DNA of 64,000 nt from Streptomyces caatingaensis (GTDB lineage Bacteria; Actinomycetota; Actinomycetes; Streptomycetales; Streptomycetaceae), in contig NZ_LFXA01000004.1 in the NCBI RefSeq assembly GCF_001187435.1, positions 501,001 to 565,000 on the forward strand, read 5' to 3'. The position numbers were made by a program, and so were the translations under genes. The notes under the pieces are model-generated. The model saw only the letters and a list, made by a program, of their open reading frames with translations, searched no databases and was not told the origin of the DNA. Positions 25,677-35,471 of this stretch are shown here, piece by piece (position 1 is the stretch's first letter; each line of letters begins with the position of its first letter).

Positions 25677-25695
25677 ATAACTTCGCGCGAGTTAT
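25677..25695. promoter_or_regulatory. 19-bp inverted repeat upstream of the XRE regulator
   Basis: ATAACTTCGCGCGAGTTAT has 6-bp arms (ATAACT/AGTTAT) around a CGCGCG centre. It lies 25 bp before the regulator start and 42 bp from the divergent small gene, a good position for an autoregulatory operator. Confidence 0.5.
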
Positions 25696-25720
25696 CAACC
25701 CGGAAGGTGCGCTGCTGCTC

Positions 25721-26539
25721 ATGGCCGCCGAGACCGACACCCCGGACCCGACCTCGTCCCTCCTCGCCTTCTTCGGCTCCGAGCTGCGCCGGGTGCGCCT
25801 GGCGGAGGGCAAGTCGCAGAGCGAGACGGCGAAGCTCGCCCATACGACGCAGGCGATGATCTCCTACGTGGAGTCGGCGAAACGGGTGCCCTCGGAGGAG
25901 CTGGCGAGGGATCTCGACCTCGCGTTCGGGACGGGTGGGCACTTCGGGCGGCTGTACCCGCTGGTGATCAAGTTCGCCTACCCGAGCTGGTTCCTCCCGT
26001 TCGTCCAGTTCGAACGGGACGCGTCGTCCATCCGGTCGTTCCAACCTCAGGTGATTCCAGGTCTGTTGCAGACGGAGGAGTACGCCCGGGAAGTGCTCGC
26101 GAGCGGACGACCCGACAGTCTGGACGACCTGCTCGCCGCCCGGATGACGCGCCAGGACCTCTTCGAGCGCGACACACCGCCACGCACATGGTTCGTCATG
26201 GACGACTACGCCCTCACCCGCGCCTTCATGCCACCAAAGATCATGAAGGGCCAGTTCCAGCACCTGCTGCAAGCGGCCGACCGCCCCCGGACGGTCATCC
26301 AAGTGGTACCGCGCGACGCTCCGCCGCACCCCGGCCTGGCCGGTCCCTTCACCCTCCTGAGCTTCGACGAAGGCTCGGACGTGCTTCACGTGGACGGCTA
26401 CTCCCAAGGCTGGACGGTGCTCGACGCCGGGCGCATCTCCGAGGCAGCCCACGCCTACGATCTGATCCGGGCCACGGCCCTGTCCCCCCGGGCGTCCGCT
26501 GACCTGATCAACACGTACTTGAAGGAGCTGGCCACATGA
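25721..26539 (+). CDS. XRE-family regulator with DUF5753
   Basis: This 272-residue protein has an N-terminal helix-turn-helix (SELRRVRLAEGKSQSETAK, AHTTQAMISYVESAKRVPS) followed by the DUF5753 sensor-like domain (SIRSFQPQVIPGLLQTEEYA, TVIQVVPRDAPPHPGLAGPF). It belongs to the WhiJ-like group that Streptomyces encodes in many copies, each with a DUF397 partner. Start ATG 25721 is chosen because the longer frame upstream includes the palindrome. ATGA overlap with the DUF397 gene gives fixed co-expression. Confidence 0.9.
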   Translation: MAAETDTPDPTSSLLAFFGSELRRVRLAEGKSQSETAKLAHTTQAMISYVESAKRVPSEELARDLDLAFGTGGHFGRLYPLVIKFAYPSWFLPFVQFERDASSIRSFQPQVIPGLLQTEEYAREVLASGRPDSLDDLLAARMTRQDLFERDTPPRTWFVMDDYALTRAFMPPKIMKGQFQHLLQAADRPRTVIQVVPRDAPPHPGLAGPFTLLSFDEGSDVLHVDGYSQGWTVLDAGRISEAAHAYDLIRATALSPRASADLINTYLKELAT

Positions 26540-26811
26540 CCACGGCGAACGAGCCGCCTGTCGCACGGCGGCGGAACCGCCACAGTACGGACGGCAGCCG
26601 CCCTTCGCGCACCGAAGCCCCCGGGCACGTCCGATGGATCAAGTCCAGCCACAGCAGTAACAACGGCGGCGACTGCCTCGAATGGTCCCCGCCCCGAGCC
26701 TGCTCCGGCACCGTCCCCATACGCGACAGCAAGGCCCCGGCCGGCCCCGCCCTCCGCTTCCCAACTCCCGCCTGGCGCACCTTCCTTCACTCCCTGACGG
26801 CGTCCGGGTAA
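26536..26811 (+). CDS. DUF397 partner protein
   Basis: This 91-residue protein has an Arg-rich N-terminal 35 residues and the DUF397 core WIKSSHSSNNGGDCLEW, then VPIRDSKAPAGPALRF and the WRTFLHSL end. DUF397 proteins work with XRE/DUF5753 regulators, possibly as toxin-antitoxin-like or anti-regulator partners; that role is not settled. It overlaps the XRE gene by 4 nt. Confidence 0.9.
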   Translation: MTTANEPPVARRRNRHSTDGSRPSRTEAPGHVRWIKSSHSSNNGGDCLEWSPPRACSGTVPIRDSKAPAGPALRFPTPAWRTFLHSLTASG

Positions 26812-26907
26812 CCCTGTCGGCGGCCACCGCCCGCGCCGTCCGCGCCGTCCGGAAAGAACGTCCAGGATTCTTCCGGGGAAGCGGGGGGATCCAGCCCCCG
26901 CAAACCC

Positions 26908-26948
26908 CCTTCTCCTTCGAACATGTTCCCCCCGTTCGAAGGAGAAGG
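26908..26948 (+). promoter_or_regulatory. Perfect hairpin overlapping the RBS of the next gene
   Basis: Fifteen-base arms CCTTCTCCTTCGAAC (26908-26922) and its exact complement (26934-26948) flank an 11-nt loop. The 3' arm overlaps the purine-rich ribosome-binding stretch of the gene starting at 26957. It may terminate the DUF397 transcript or mask translation of the small gene and sigma fusion. The nested GAACATGTTC palindrome could also be a protein site. Confidence 0.55.
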
Positions 26949-26956
26949 AGAAGGAC

Positions 26957-27238
26957 ATGCCCCGGGAAGTCATCCCCCGCCCGGCCCGCCGGATCCTGCA
27001 GGCGGCGCTCGTCGTCGGCGCGGAGGCCGCCCTGCCGCCGGGCCCGCTCCGGGATCTGACCGTCCTCTGCGCGGGAGCGCTGCTGGAACTCCTCCCGCTC
27101 CCCGCGCTCCGCGCGTGCTTCCGTGCGCTTCGCGCAACCGTCCGCGCGCGGCTCGTGCGCTCGTCCAACGCACCGGCGTGCCTGGCACGTTCGGCAGGAG
27201 GACGGGCACGACGGGGGAGCGAGGTGGACGAGCGGTGA
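26957..27238 (+). CDS. Small hypothetical protein coupled to the sigma fusion
   Basis: This 93-residue Ala/Leu/Arg-rich protein has an amphipathic or weakly hydrophobic middle (ILQAALVVGAEAALPPG, LTVLCAGALLELLPLPALRA). The GAAGGAGAAGGAGAAGGAC leader is an exceptionally strong, repeated Shine-Dalgarno. Its TGA overlaps the GTG of the sigma-like gene, so its translation probably gates that gene. I recognise no family; it may be a leader or an accessory regulator. Confidence 0.6.
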   Translation: MPREVIPRPARRILQAALVVGAEAALPPGPLRDLTVLCAGALLELLPLPALRACFRALRATVRARLVRSSNAPACLARSAGGRARRGSEVDER

Positions 27239-28905
27239 CGGCGTGGGAGATCACCGAGCTGGACGATGCAGGCCTGGCGCGCGTGCTGGCCGGGGCCGAG
27301 GACCGGGCGCGCCGCGCCGCCGTCGTCACGGAAATCGTGCGGCGCTACGACGCGCGCGTCTGCCGCCACTGCCGCAAGCGGCTCGGTCCGGACGACGCCG
27401 AGCTGGCCGCCGCCGACACCTTCGCGGCGGTGTGGAAGGAGGTGGAGAAGGGCACGGTGCCGGACAACGTCGAGGCGTTCGTCATCGGGATCGCCAACAA
27501 CCGCGTCAAGGAGCAGGAGGGCAAGCGCGCCGAACGCGCCCGCAGGGAGGCCGGGCTCGGCGAGCAGTGGGAGCTGTGGCGCCGGCAGGAAGAGGAGCGG
27601 AAGCGGGCGGAGGACGACCGGGAGTTCGGCCTCCGGCACCGGCTGGTGCGGGAGCTGGTCGACAACATCGTCGGGACGCAGCCGCCCGCCCGCCGGCGCC
27701 TGCACGAGCTGCACTTCCGCAAGGGGCTCACCGGCGCTGCCCTGGCCGAGGAGCTGGGCTGCTCGACGCGGCGGGCCAACAAGGCGGTGGAGGGGCACCA
27801 GGAGTGGGTGACGCGGGCCTTCCGCAGCAACGCGCTGGCCCGGGATCCGCACCGCCGCGACGCCTGCGGCAGGCTGGCCCGTATCCTCGCGGAGGCCGCC
27901 CGGAAGGACGAGGACCTGCGGACGATCCTCAAGGACGGCCGGAGCACCCTCGCCCTAACGGCGGCACTCTGCGAGACGGTCACCCGCCACGCCGCGCACT
28001 GCGGAACGTGCGGCGCCAACGGCCAGCGGGCCGTGGCCCGTTGGACCCGCGCCCTCGTTCCGCTGCTCTTCCTCCCGGCCGCGGTCGAGGAGGGCACCCG
28101 TACGGACGTGGAGCCGGTCTCCTGCTCCTCCCGCCCGGACGGCTCCGACACCGGCCCGGCGGGGCGGCCGGGCGGCCCCCGGGCCGCCCGCCGTCCGCCT
28201 TGGCGCAGGACGCTGCTCCGCAACGCCACGGCGCTGGCCGCGGGGGCGGCGCTGCTGTGGGGAGCGCTGACCCTGGACGACGCGGGCGGCACCGGCGACG
28301 CCCCGCCCGCGCCGCTGGGCCCGGCCGTCGTCACCCCGCCCTCTCCGACGCCGAGCGCACCGCCGACGGTGGGGAGCCCGGACGGGATGCCGCCCCAGCC
28401 CGTACCGCCGAAGCCGAAGCCGAAGCCCTCCGGCTCCACGGCCCCACCCGTGACTCCCCCGATGAACCGGCCCTCGCCGGACGCGGCGCGGGACGCCGCT
28501 CCGGCTCCGCCAACGCCCGTACGGCCGCGCCCGGTTGAGCCGAGCCGCCCGGCCACCCCACCCGCCTCCCCGGAGGCCGCAGCGGGCCCGGTCCCCAAGC
28601 CCACCCCCACCCCGAAGCCCTCCCCCGAACCCTCGAAGCCGACGCCGAAGCCGAAGCCCCCGCCCGAGCCGGCCCCGCACGACGGCGAAGAGATCGTCCC
28701 CAAGCCGCCGCCCAACCCCGGCCCCGGCAAGGACGATTCCGGGAAGAGCAAGCCGAAGCCCAAGCCCGTCCCCCACCAGGACGCGGCCCCGAAGCCCCCG
28801 CCCAAGCCCCCGCAGAAGCCCGCCGAACCGAACAAGCCCGCCCCCGAAAAGGTCGCCCCCCAACCCCAGAAGCCCGTGCAGCCCCAGAAGCCGAAACTGT
28901 CGTAG
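27235..28905 (+). CDS. ECF-like sigma factor fused to anti-sigma-like zinc motif, TM helix and Pro/Lys-rich tail
   Basis: The 556-residue chain starts with a sigma-2-like region (AELAAADTFAAVWKEVEKG, FVIGIANNRVKEQEGKR; about 40-105). A sigma-4-like HTH follows (ELHFRKGLTGAALAEELGCS, RRANKAVEGHQEWV; about 155-195). Next come HAAHCGTC (His252, Cys256, Cys259), an exact HxxxCxxC zinc anti-sigma motif, and one membrane helix (about 326-347). The last 200 residues are Pro/Lys/Ala-rich (PKPKPKP repeats) and should lie outside the membrane, perhaps in the wall. This suggests a membrane-tethered sigma factor carrying its own inhibitor. Start GTG is in the preceding stop. Confidence 0.8.
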   Translation: MTAWEITELDDAGLARVLAGAEDRARRAAVVTEIVRRYDARVCRHCRKRLGPDDAELAAADTFAAVWKEVEKGTVPDNVEAFVIGIANNRVKEQEGKRAERARREAGLGEQWELWRRQEEERKRAEDDREFGLRHRLVRELVDNIVGTQPPARRRLHELHFRKGLTGAALAEELGCSTRRANKAVEGHQEWVTRAFRSNALARDPHRRDACGRLARILAEAARKDEDLRTILKDGRSTLALTAALCETVTRHAAHCGTCGANGQRAVARWTRALVPLLFLPAAVEEGTRTDVEPVSCSSRPDGSDTGPAGRPGGPRAARRPPWRRTLLRNATALAAGAALLWGALTLDDAGGTGDAPPAPLGPAVVTPPSPTPSAPPTVGSPDGMPPQPVPPKPKPKPSGSTAPPVTPPMNRPSPDAARDAAPAPPTPVRPRPVEPSRPATPPASPEAAAGPVPKPTPTPKPSPEPSKPTPKPKPPPEPAPHDGEEIVPKPPPNPGPGKDDSGKSKPKPKPVPHQDAAPKPPPKPPQKPAEPNKPAPEKVAPQPQKPVQPQKPKLS

Positions 28906-28966
28906 GGCCGCAGGGACAGCACCCCGGCGTGCGCGCCGATCACCCGACCGGTGCGCACGCCCACCG

Positions 28967-29332
28967 CTACCCGCCCCCCGTCCGACGCGCCATGTCCCGT
29001 AGCGACACGGCCAGTTCGCGTGCACGTCCCGGCGTGACGGGCATGGCGTCCAAGGCCCGGCCCAGCAGCCCGGCCGTGTGCGACAGCGCACTCGGCCGGG
29101 GTGAGAGGCCCGCCTTCTCCAGCAGGACGGCGGTCAGGTGGGGGTCGTGGGCGTACGGCCACTGCGGGGACGACACCGCGATCTCCCGCCACCGTTCGCG
29201 GGGCAGATCGCCGACGCCCTCCAGCAGTCGCGCGGCGGCGAACCGCCCGGCGAGCGCGAGCCGGCGGCCGATGCCGCGCGCGTGGCCCTCCAGGTCCAGC
29301 AGGCCCGGCCTGCCGTCAGCGGCGTCGCTCAT
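28967..29332 (-). CDS. Hypothetical protein, 121 residues
   Basis: This is a helical, soluble protein with regular amphipathic segments (GHARGIGRRLALAGRFAAAR, ERWREIAVSSPQWPYAHD, LTAVLLEKAGLSPRP, ARELAVSLRDMARR). Start ATG 29332 has AGGG upstream; a longer in-frame start at 29368 is less likely. It is convergent with the sigma fusion. No recognised family. Confidence 0.6.
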   Translation of the reverse strand: MSDAADGRPGLLDLEGHARGIGRRLALAGRFAAARLLEGVGDLPRERWREIAVSSPQWPYAHDPHLTAVLLEKAGLSPRPSALSHTAGLLGRALDAMPVTPGRARELAVSLRDMARRTGGG

Positions 29333-29450
29333 GGGATCCCTTCGGCTCGTCCGGCCCCGCGCACCCACGATCCCCGTCCCCGAGGAGCAGCGTCAACGCG
29401 CTTTGTCCAACCCCCCAACCAGGAAAGGCAATCACTGTCCGCACGAACCC

Positions 29451-29479
29451 TTGTCTCTGGTCCGGACCGGACTTACTCT
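29451..29479 (+). promoter_or_regulatory. Candidate promoter for the DUF6230 operon
   Basis: TTGTCT at 29451 and TACTCT at 29474 are separated by 17 bp, a fair match to vegetative -35/-10 elements. The spacer contains the palindrome GGTCCGGACC. It lies 135 bp upstream of the operon's first start. Confidence 0.4.
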
Positions 29480-29613
29480 CGGGTACACCTTTCTGGGACG
29501 GCTTGCACACACGCGGCGCGTTCGGCGCGTTGATCCCTTGATGCGGCGAACGCCCCGGCACGTCCCCCTGCACCGGCAACGTTGTCAGACCGCTCACCGA
29601 GGGGAACGGCACC

Positions 29614-31393
<1,780 letters not shown>

Positions 31394-31412
31394 CGGACGG
31401 CGCGCGCACCCC

Positions 31413-32603
31413 TCAGGAACGGGTACCCCGGGCCCCGCAGAACGCCGGCTCTAGCGTGCTCAACAACCCTTTCAGCACGGCGTTGTTGTTGGACGCGTTG
31501 GCGAACGCGACGACCGTGCGCCTGCCGTCGCGCGTCGCGAAGACCTCGCTCTGGTAGCCCTGGACGACGCCGCTGTGGCCGTAGACCTTGCGGCAGGAGA
31601 GGGTGATCTCGCGGAGGCCGAGGCCGTAGGCGACGTGCGGGGTCGGGGTGGGGAGCGCGGCCGTCATCTGGCGGAGGGAGGCGGCGGAGAGGAGGCGGCC
31701 GCCGAGGAGGCCGGAGAGGAAGCGGTCCATGTCGGCGGCGGAGGAGATGACGGCGCCCGCGGTCCAGATCCAGGAGGCGGTCTGCTCGGTGGAGTCCAGG
31801 GGCGGCCGGGAGCGGTCGTCGTTCGTCAGGTAGCCGGTGATGTGGCGGCCGGAGATGGTGCGGGCCGGGACGACGAAGGACGTGGCGGTCAGGTGCAGCG
31901 GCCGGACGATCTGGTCGCGCAGGACGTCCGCGTACGGGCGGCGGGTGACGTGCTCGACCGCCATGCCGAGGAGGACGTAGTCGGTGTTGGAGTAGGCGTA
32001 GCGGGTGCCCGGGGTGTACTGGACGCCGTGCTTGACCGAGAGGGCGGCCAGGGCCGCCGGGCGGTAGACCGCCGTGCGGATGCGCTTCTCGAACGCGGCC
32101 GTCGTCTCCTCCCCCGGCCCGCCGAGCAGGTCGTAGGTGTGGTCGTAGATGCCGGCGCGGTGCTGCATGACCTGCCGGACGGTCATCGTCCAGCCCCTGG
32201 GGAGGGTGCCGGGCGGGAGGTAGTCGCGCATCGGGCGGTCGAGGGCGATGCGGCCCTGTTCGGCCAGGCGCAGGACGAGGGCGGCGGTGAAGGTCTTGGT
32301 GTTGCTGCCCGCGCGGAAGCGCCAGGAGGCGTTCATGGGCGTGCCGTCGAGGTCGGCCCGCCCGACGGTCGCGGTGCGGGCGGGGGTGGTGGCCCCGCCG
32401 TCCCGGACGACGGCGAACGCACCGGGCGCGCCCGCGCCGACGGTGCGTCCGAGCGCCGCGCGGACGGCCGCCATGTCGGGCGCGGAGGCCCGTGCCCCGG
32501 GCGGCGCGGACGCCCCGGCCGCCGTCGCGTCGACCGCCCCGGCGGTCGCCAGCACCACACTGCTCAGAGCCGCCGCGGCGGCCCGCACAACCCCGGTTCT
32601 CAT
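31413..32603 (-). CDS. Serine DD-carboxypeptidase/class C beta-lactamase fold, R61-like
   Basis: This 396-residue exported enzyme has a signal peptide followed by the penicillin-recognising triad: SxxK in GSNTKTFTAALVL, YxN in YSNTDYVLLG, and HxG in YGHSGVVQGY. Long stretches (VRQVMQHRAGIYDHT, SLKHGVQYTPGTRYAYSNTD, DSTEQTASW, AGAVISSAADMD, LANTSNN-like FANASNNNAV) follow the Streptomyces R61 DD-peptidase, so cell-wall D-Ala-D-Ala trimming is the best call. Start ATG 32603 is clear from the signal peptide, though the RBS is weak. Confidence 0.88.
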   Translation of the reverse strand: MRTGVVRAAAAALSSVVLATAGAVDATAAGASAPPGARASAPDMAAVRAALGRTVGAGAPGAFAVVRDGGATTPARTATVGRADLDGTPMNASWRFRAGSNTKTFTAALVLRLAEQGRIALDRPMRDYLPPGTLPRGWTMTVRQVMQHRAGIYDHTYDLLGGPGEETTAAFEKRIRTAVYRPAALAALSVKHGVQYTPGTRYAYSNTDYVLLGMAVEHVTRRPYADVLRDQIVRPLHLTATSFVVPARTISGRHITGYLTNDDRSRPPLDSTEQTASWIWTAGAVISSAADMDRFLSGLLGGRLLSAASLRQMTAALPTPTPHVAYGLGLREITLSCRKVYGHSGVVQGYQSEVFATRDGRRTVVAFANASNNNAVLKGLLSTLEPAFCGARGTRS

Positions 32604-32641
32604 GGGCCGGATCGTAGCGGCGCGCCCCCGCCCGGGCCGGC

Positions 32642-34780
32642 TCATACGCGCGCCGACCGCTGCTCCGCCGCCGACGCGTCCGGTGCGCCGCGCGCCCCCG
32701 GGATGCGGGCGAGGGCCTGCCGGCCGGGGCCGGTCAGGGCGTACTGGAGGGCGAAGCCGGAGGCGACGACGGCGGCGCCGCCGGCCGCGTCGAGGACGTA
32801 GTGGTTGGCGGTGCCGACGATCACCAGGAAGGTGAGCAGGGGGTAGACCATGCCGAGCGCCTTGGTCCACGGTCCCGGCGCGACGATCGCGATGACGACG
32901 CCGCACCACAGGGACCAGCCGATGTGCAGGGAGGGCATCGCGGCGTACTGGTTGGACAGTTCGGTCAGCGCCCCGAAGTCGGGGTGGGCGAGGTCCTGGG
33001 GGCCGTTGGCGGTGTCGATGTAGCCGAGGCCGGGCATGAGGCGCGGCGGGGCGAGCGGGTAGGCCCAGAAGCCGACGAGCGCCAGGAGGGTGGCGAGGGC
33101 GAGGGCCGTGCGCGCCCAGCGGTAGGTGGCGGGGCGGCGTACGTAGAGGAAGCCGAGCACGGAGAGCGGCAGCAGGAAGTGGAAGGTGCCGTAGTAGTAG
33201 TTCATGGTGTGCTCGAGCCAGCCGACGCCCGCCACGAAGTGGTTGAAGGCGTGCTCGACGTCGACGTGCAGGAGCTTCTCGGCGCCGAGGATCTGCCGGC
33301 CGTGGGCCTCGGCGACGCTCCGTTCGTCGGGGGCGCTGCCGCGGATGTACGCGTAGCCGAAGTAGCCGACCCGTATCAGCATCAACTCCAGCAGCAGATT
33401 GGGGCGGTTGAGCGGGCGCTTCCAGAAGCGTGCGAGCGGGATCCCGGGGAGGCGGCCCGGCTGGGGGTCGACGACGGGGGTCGGCGTGGGCCGCTCCCAC
33501 AGCTCCGATCCGCGGGTCAGGAACGGCACCGCGCAGGCGGCGGCGAGCGCGGCGAGCAGCGGGGCGTTGTCGCCGAGGGGGGCGAGGACGGGGTTGTCGG
33601 GGACGATGATGCGGCTGGGCAGGGTCGTGACGAGCACGACGAGCACCGGCCACACCAGCCGGTCGGCGCGGCGGCGGCCGGTCCGGCCGGCGAGGGCGAG
33701 CAGGATCCACAGCTGCTGGTGGCGGAAGGCGGTGGGCGAGGCGGCGACGGTGACGCAGCCGGTGACGGCGACGGCGAGCAGCGGCTGTCCGTCGCGGGCG
33801 TAGCGCACGGCGCGGCGCAGGCCGAGGACGGCGACGGCGGCCGCGAGGGCCGCGCAGAGCGCGATCTCGGCCGGTCCGCGCAGGCCGAGGCGGAGCAGGA
33901 GCCCGTGCAGGGACTGGTTGGCGAGGCCGTCCGGCCGGTCGCCGAGGCCGGCGCCGGCGACGTGGTGGATCCAGTACGTCCACGAGTCCCGCGGCGCGGC
34001 GGCCCAGGCGAGGGCGGTGGCGAGGGCGAAGGTGCCGCCCGCGACGGCCGCCGCCCGGCGGCGGCCGGTGAGCCGGAGCAGGGGGACGAACAGCAGGACG
34101 GCGGGCTGGAGGGCGGCCGCGAGCCCGGCGAGGACGCCGGCGGAGCGGCCGGAGCCCTCGGTGCGGCGGGGCGGGCAGCAGGCCAGCACGGCGAGGAGGA
34201 CGGGGAGGACGCTGGTCTGGCCGAGGGTCAGGGCGCTGCGGACGGGCAGCGAGAGCACGGCGAGGCTCACGGCGACGGGCGCGGCGAGGAGGGCGGTGCG
34301 CCGGGAGAGCGGTCCGGGCAGCGCGCGGGCGGCGACGAGGGCGAGGGCGACGACGAGGAGGAGGGTGCCGATCGTCCAGCCGATGCCGAGGCTTTGCTCG
34401 GCGGCGCGGGTGAGCGGCTGGAGGACGAGACCGCCGAAGGGGGTGCCGGTGAACCGGTCGTCGTCGTAGAAGGAGCCGCGGGTGCGCAGCACGCCGTGTG
34501 CGCCCGTCCAGGACGCGAGGTCGGTGAACCGGTGTTCCGGGGGCCGGAGCAGGACGGCGGCGGCCTGACGGGCCGCCAGCGCGCCGGCGAGCAGCCAGAG
34601 GGCGCCGAGCGCCAGGACGGTCCGTGAGCCGGCCCTCCGCGGACCGGCCGGTCCGCCCCTTCCCGCATCCACCACGCCCTGTCCGCTCCTCCGGTCGCCC
34701 GGCCCGACGGCCCCGGTCACCCTCGACGGGCCCGGTGAGACCTTACTGACTACGGGCGGACACCCGCAGGTCGCCACCAC
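32642..34780 (-). CDS. Bifunctional GT87-like glycosyltransferase/PAP2 membrane protein
   Basis: This polytopic protein of up to 712 residues has an N-terminal half (about 55-415) resembling GT87 polyprenyl-phosphate-mannose-using transferases: about ten helices and an early SWTGAHGVLRTRGSFYDD loop. The C-terminal half (about 430-690) is an Aur1/PAP2-like phosphotransferase with MPSLHIGWSLW and NHYVLDAAGG, the His/Asp active-site motifs. The combination suggests building or recycling a lipid-linked glycan, perhaps phospho-inositol-type. The first 45 residues have few hydrophobic residues, and the true start may be one of several internal GTGs. Confidence 0.82.
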   Translation of the reverse strand: MVATCGCPPVVSKVSPGPSRVTGAVGPGDRRSGQGVVDAGRGGPAGPRRAGSRTVLALGALWLLAGALAARQAAAVLLRPPEHRFTDLASWTGAHGVLRTRGSFYDDDRFTGTPFGGLVLQPLTRAAEQSLGIGWTIGTLLLVVALALVAARALPGPLSRRTALLAAPVAVSLAVLSLPVRSALTLGQTSVLPVLLAVLACCPPRRTEGSGRSAGVLAGLAAALQPAVLLFVPLLRLTGRRRAAAVAGGTFALATALAWAAAPRDSWTYWIHHVAGAGLGDRPDGLANQSLHGLLLRLGLRGPAEIALCAALAAAVAVLGLRRAVRYARDGQPLLAVAVTGCVTVAASPTAFRHQQLWILLALAGRTGRRRADRLVWPVLVVLVTTLPSRIIVPDNPVLAPLGDNAPLLAALAAACAVPFLTRGSELWERPTPTPVVDPQPGRLPGIPLARFWKRPLNRPNLLLELMLIRVGYFGYAYIRGSAPDERSVAEAHGRQILGAEKLLHVDVEHAFNHFVAGVGWLEHTMNYYYGTFHFLLPLSVLGFLYVRRPATYRWARTALALATLLALVGFWAYPLAPPRLMPGLGYIDTANGPQDLAHPDFGALTELSNQYAAMPSLHIGWSLWCGVVIAIVAPGPWTKALGMVYPLLTFLVIVGTANHYVLDAAGGAAVVASGFALQYALTGPGRQALARIPGARGAPDASAAEQRSARV

Positions 34781-34967
34781 GTCACATCCGGCCTTCCCGG
34801 GGTGGCCCGAATGCGCCGCTCGCGCGGGGGCGTCCCGGCGCCCGTGTCAGGGATTCATATCAGGTGCCCGGGGGCGCGCGGTGTCCCCCGCGCGGGGAAC
34901 ACCCCCTGTTCGCACAGGCGTTCAATCCGCTCGCGGTCCGCGCCGCGCCGTGCCACGCTCGCCCTCC

Positions 34968-35471
34968 ATGACGGAGTCCCTCCTCATCGCCCCGGCCCCC
35001 GCCGCCTCCCCCACCGCCCGCGCCCTGCTGCGCGAGTACCTGGCCGACGTCGCCGGCCGCTGGTACCGGCTGCACCGTCAACGTCCGTACACCGAGGAGG
35101 AGTTCGAGCGCCATCTCGCCGAGATGCGGGACGAGGGCCTCGGCGTCCTCCTGGTCGCCCGCCGCGCCGGCGAACCGGCCGGCTGCGGGGGGCTGCGGCG
35201 GCTGGACGCCGAACGGGCCGAGGTGACGCGGATGTTCGTGCGCCCGGCGCACCGGGGCGCGGGCGTGGCGCCCGCGCTGCTGAACGCGCTGGAGGAGACG
35301 GCCCGCGCCTGGGGCGCGTCCCGGGCCGTGCTGGAGACGCGGCTGGACCTGACGGAGGCCAGGGCGCTGTACGCCCGCCACGGCTACACGCCGGTACCGG
35401 CGTACGTGCACGGCCCCCACGCCGAGGTCTGGCTCGGCAAGGAGCTCGGACCGACGCGTCAGAAGCGGTGA
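34968..35471 (+). CDS. GNAT-family N-acetyltransferase
   Basis: This 167-residue protein has the GNAT core: VLLVARRAGEPAGCGGLRRL (beta strands 2-4), the acetyl-CoA pyrophosphate loop VRPAHRGAGVAPALL (motif A, Q/RxxGxG/A), and ALYARHGYTPVPAY (motif B). Substrate unknown. I start at ATG 34968; an upstream in-frame start would cross the low-coding leader. Its end overlaps the convergent MFS gene by 13 bp. Confidence 0.85.
   Translation: MTESLLIAPAPAASPTARALLREYLADVAGRWYRLHRQRPYTEEEFERHLAEMRDEGLGVLLVARRAGEPAGCGGLRRLDAERAEVTRMFVRPAHRGAGVAPALLNALEETARAWGASRAVLETRLDLTEARALYARHGYTPVPAYVHGPHAEVWLGKELGPTRQKR

Noticed and set aside
26917..26930. Possible SOS (LexA) box CGAACATGTTC
   Set aside because: Actinobacterial LexA sites have CGAAC-N4-GTTCG; here the spacing is two bases.
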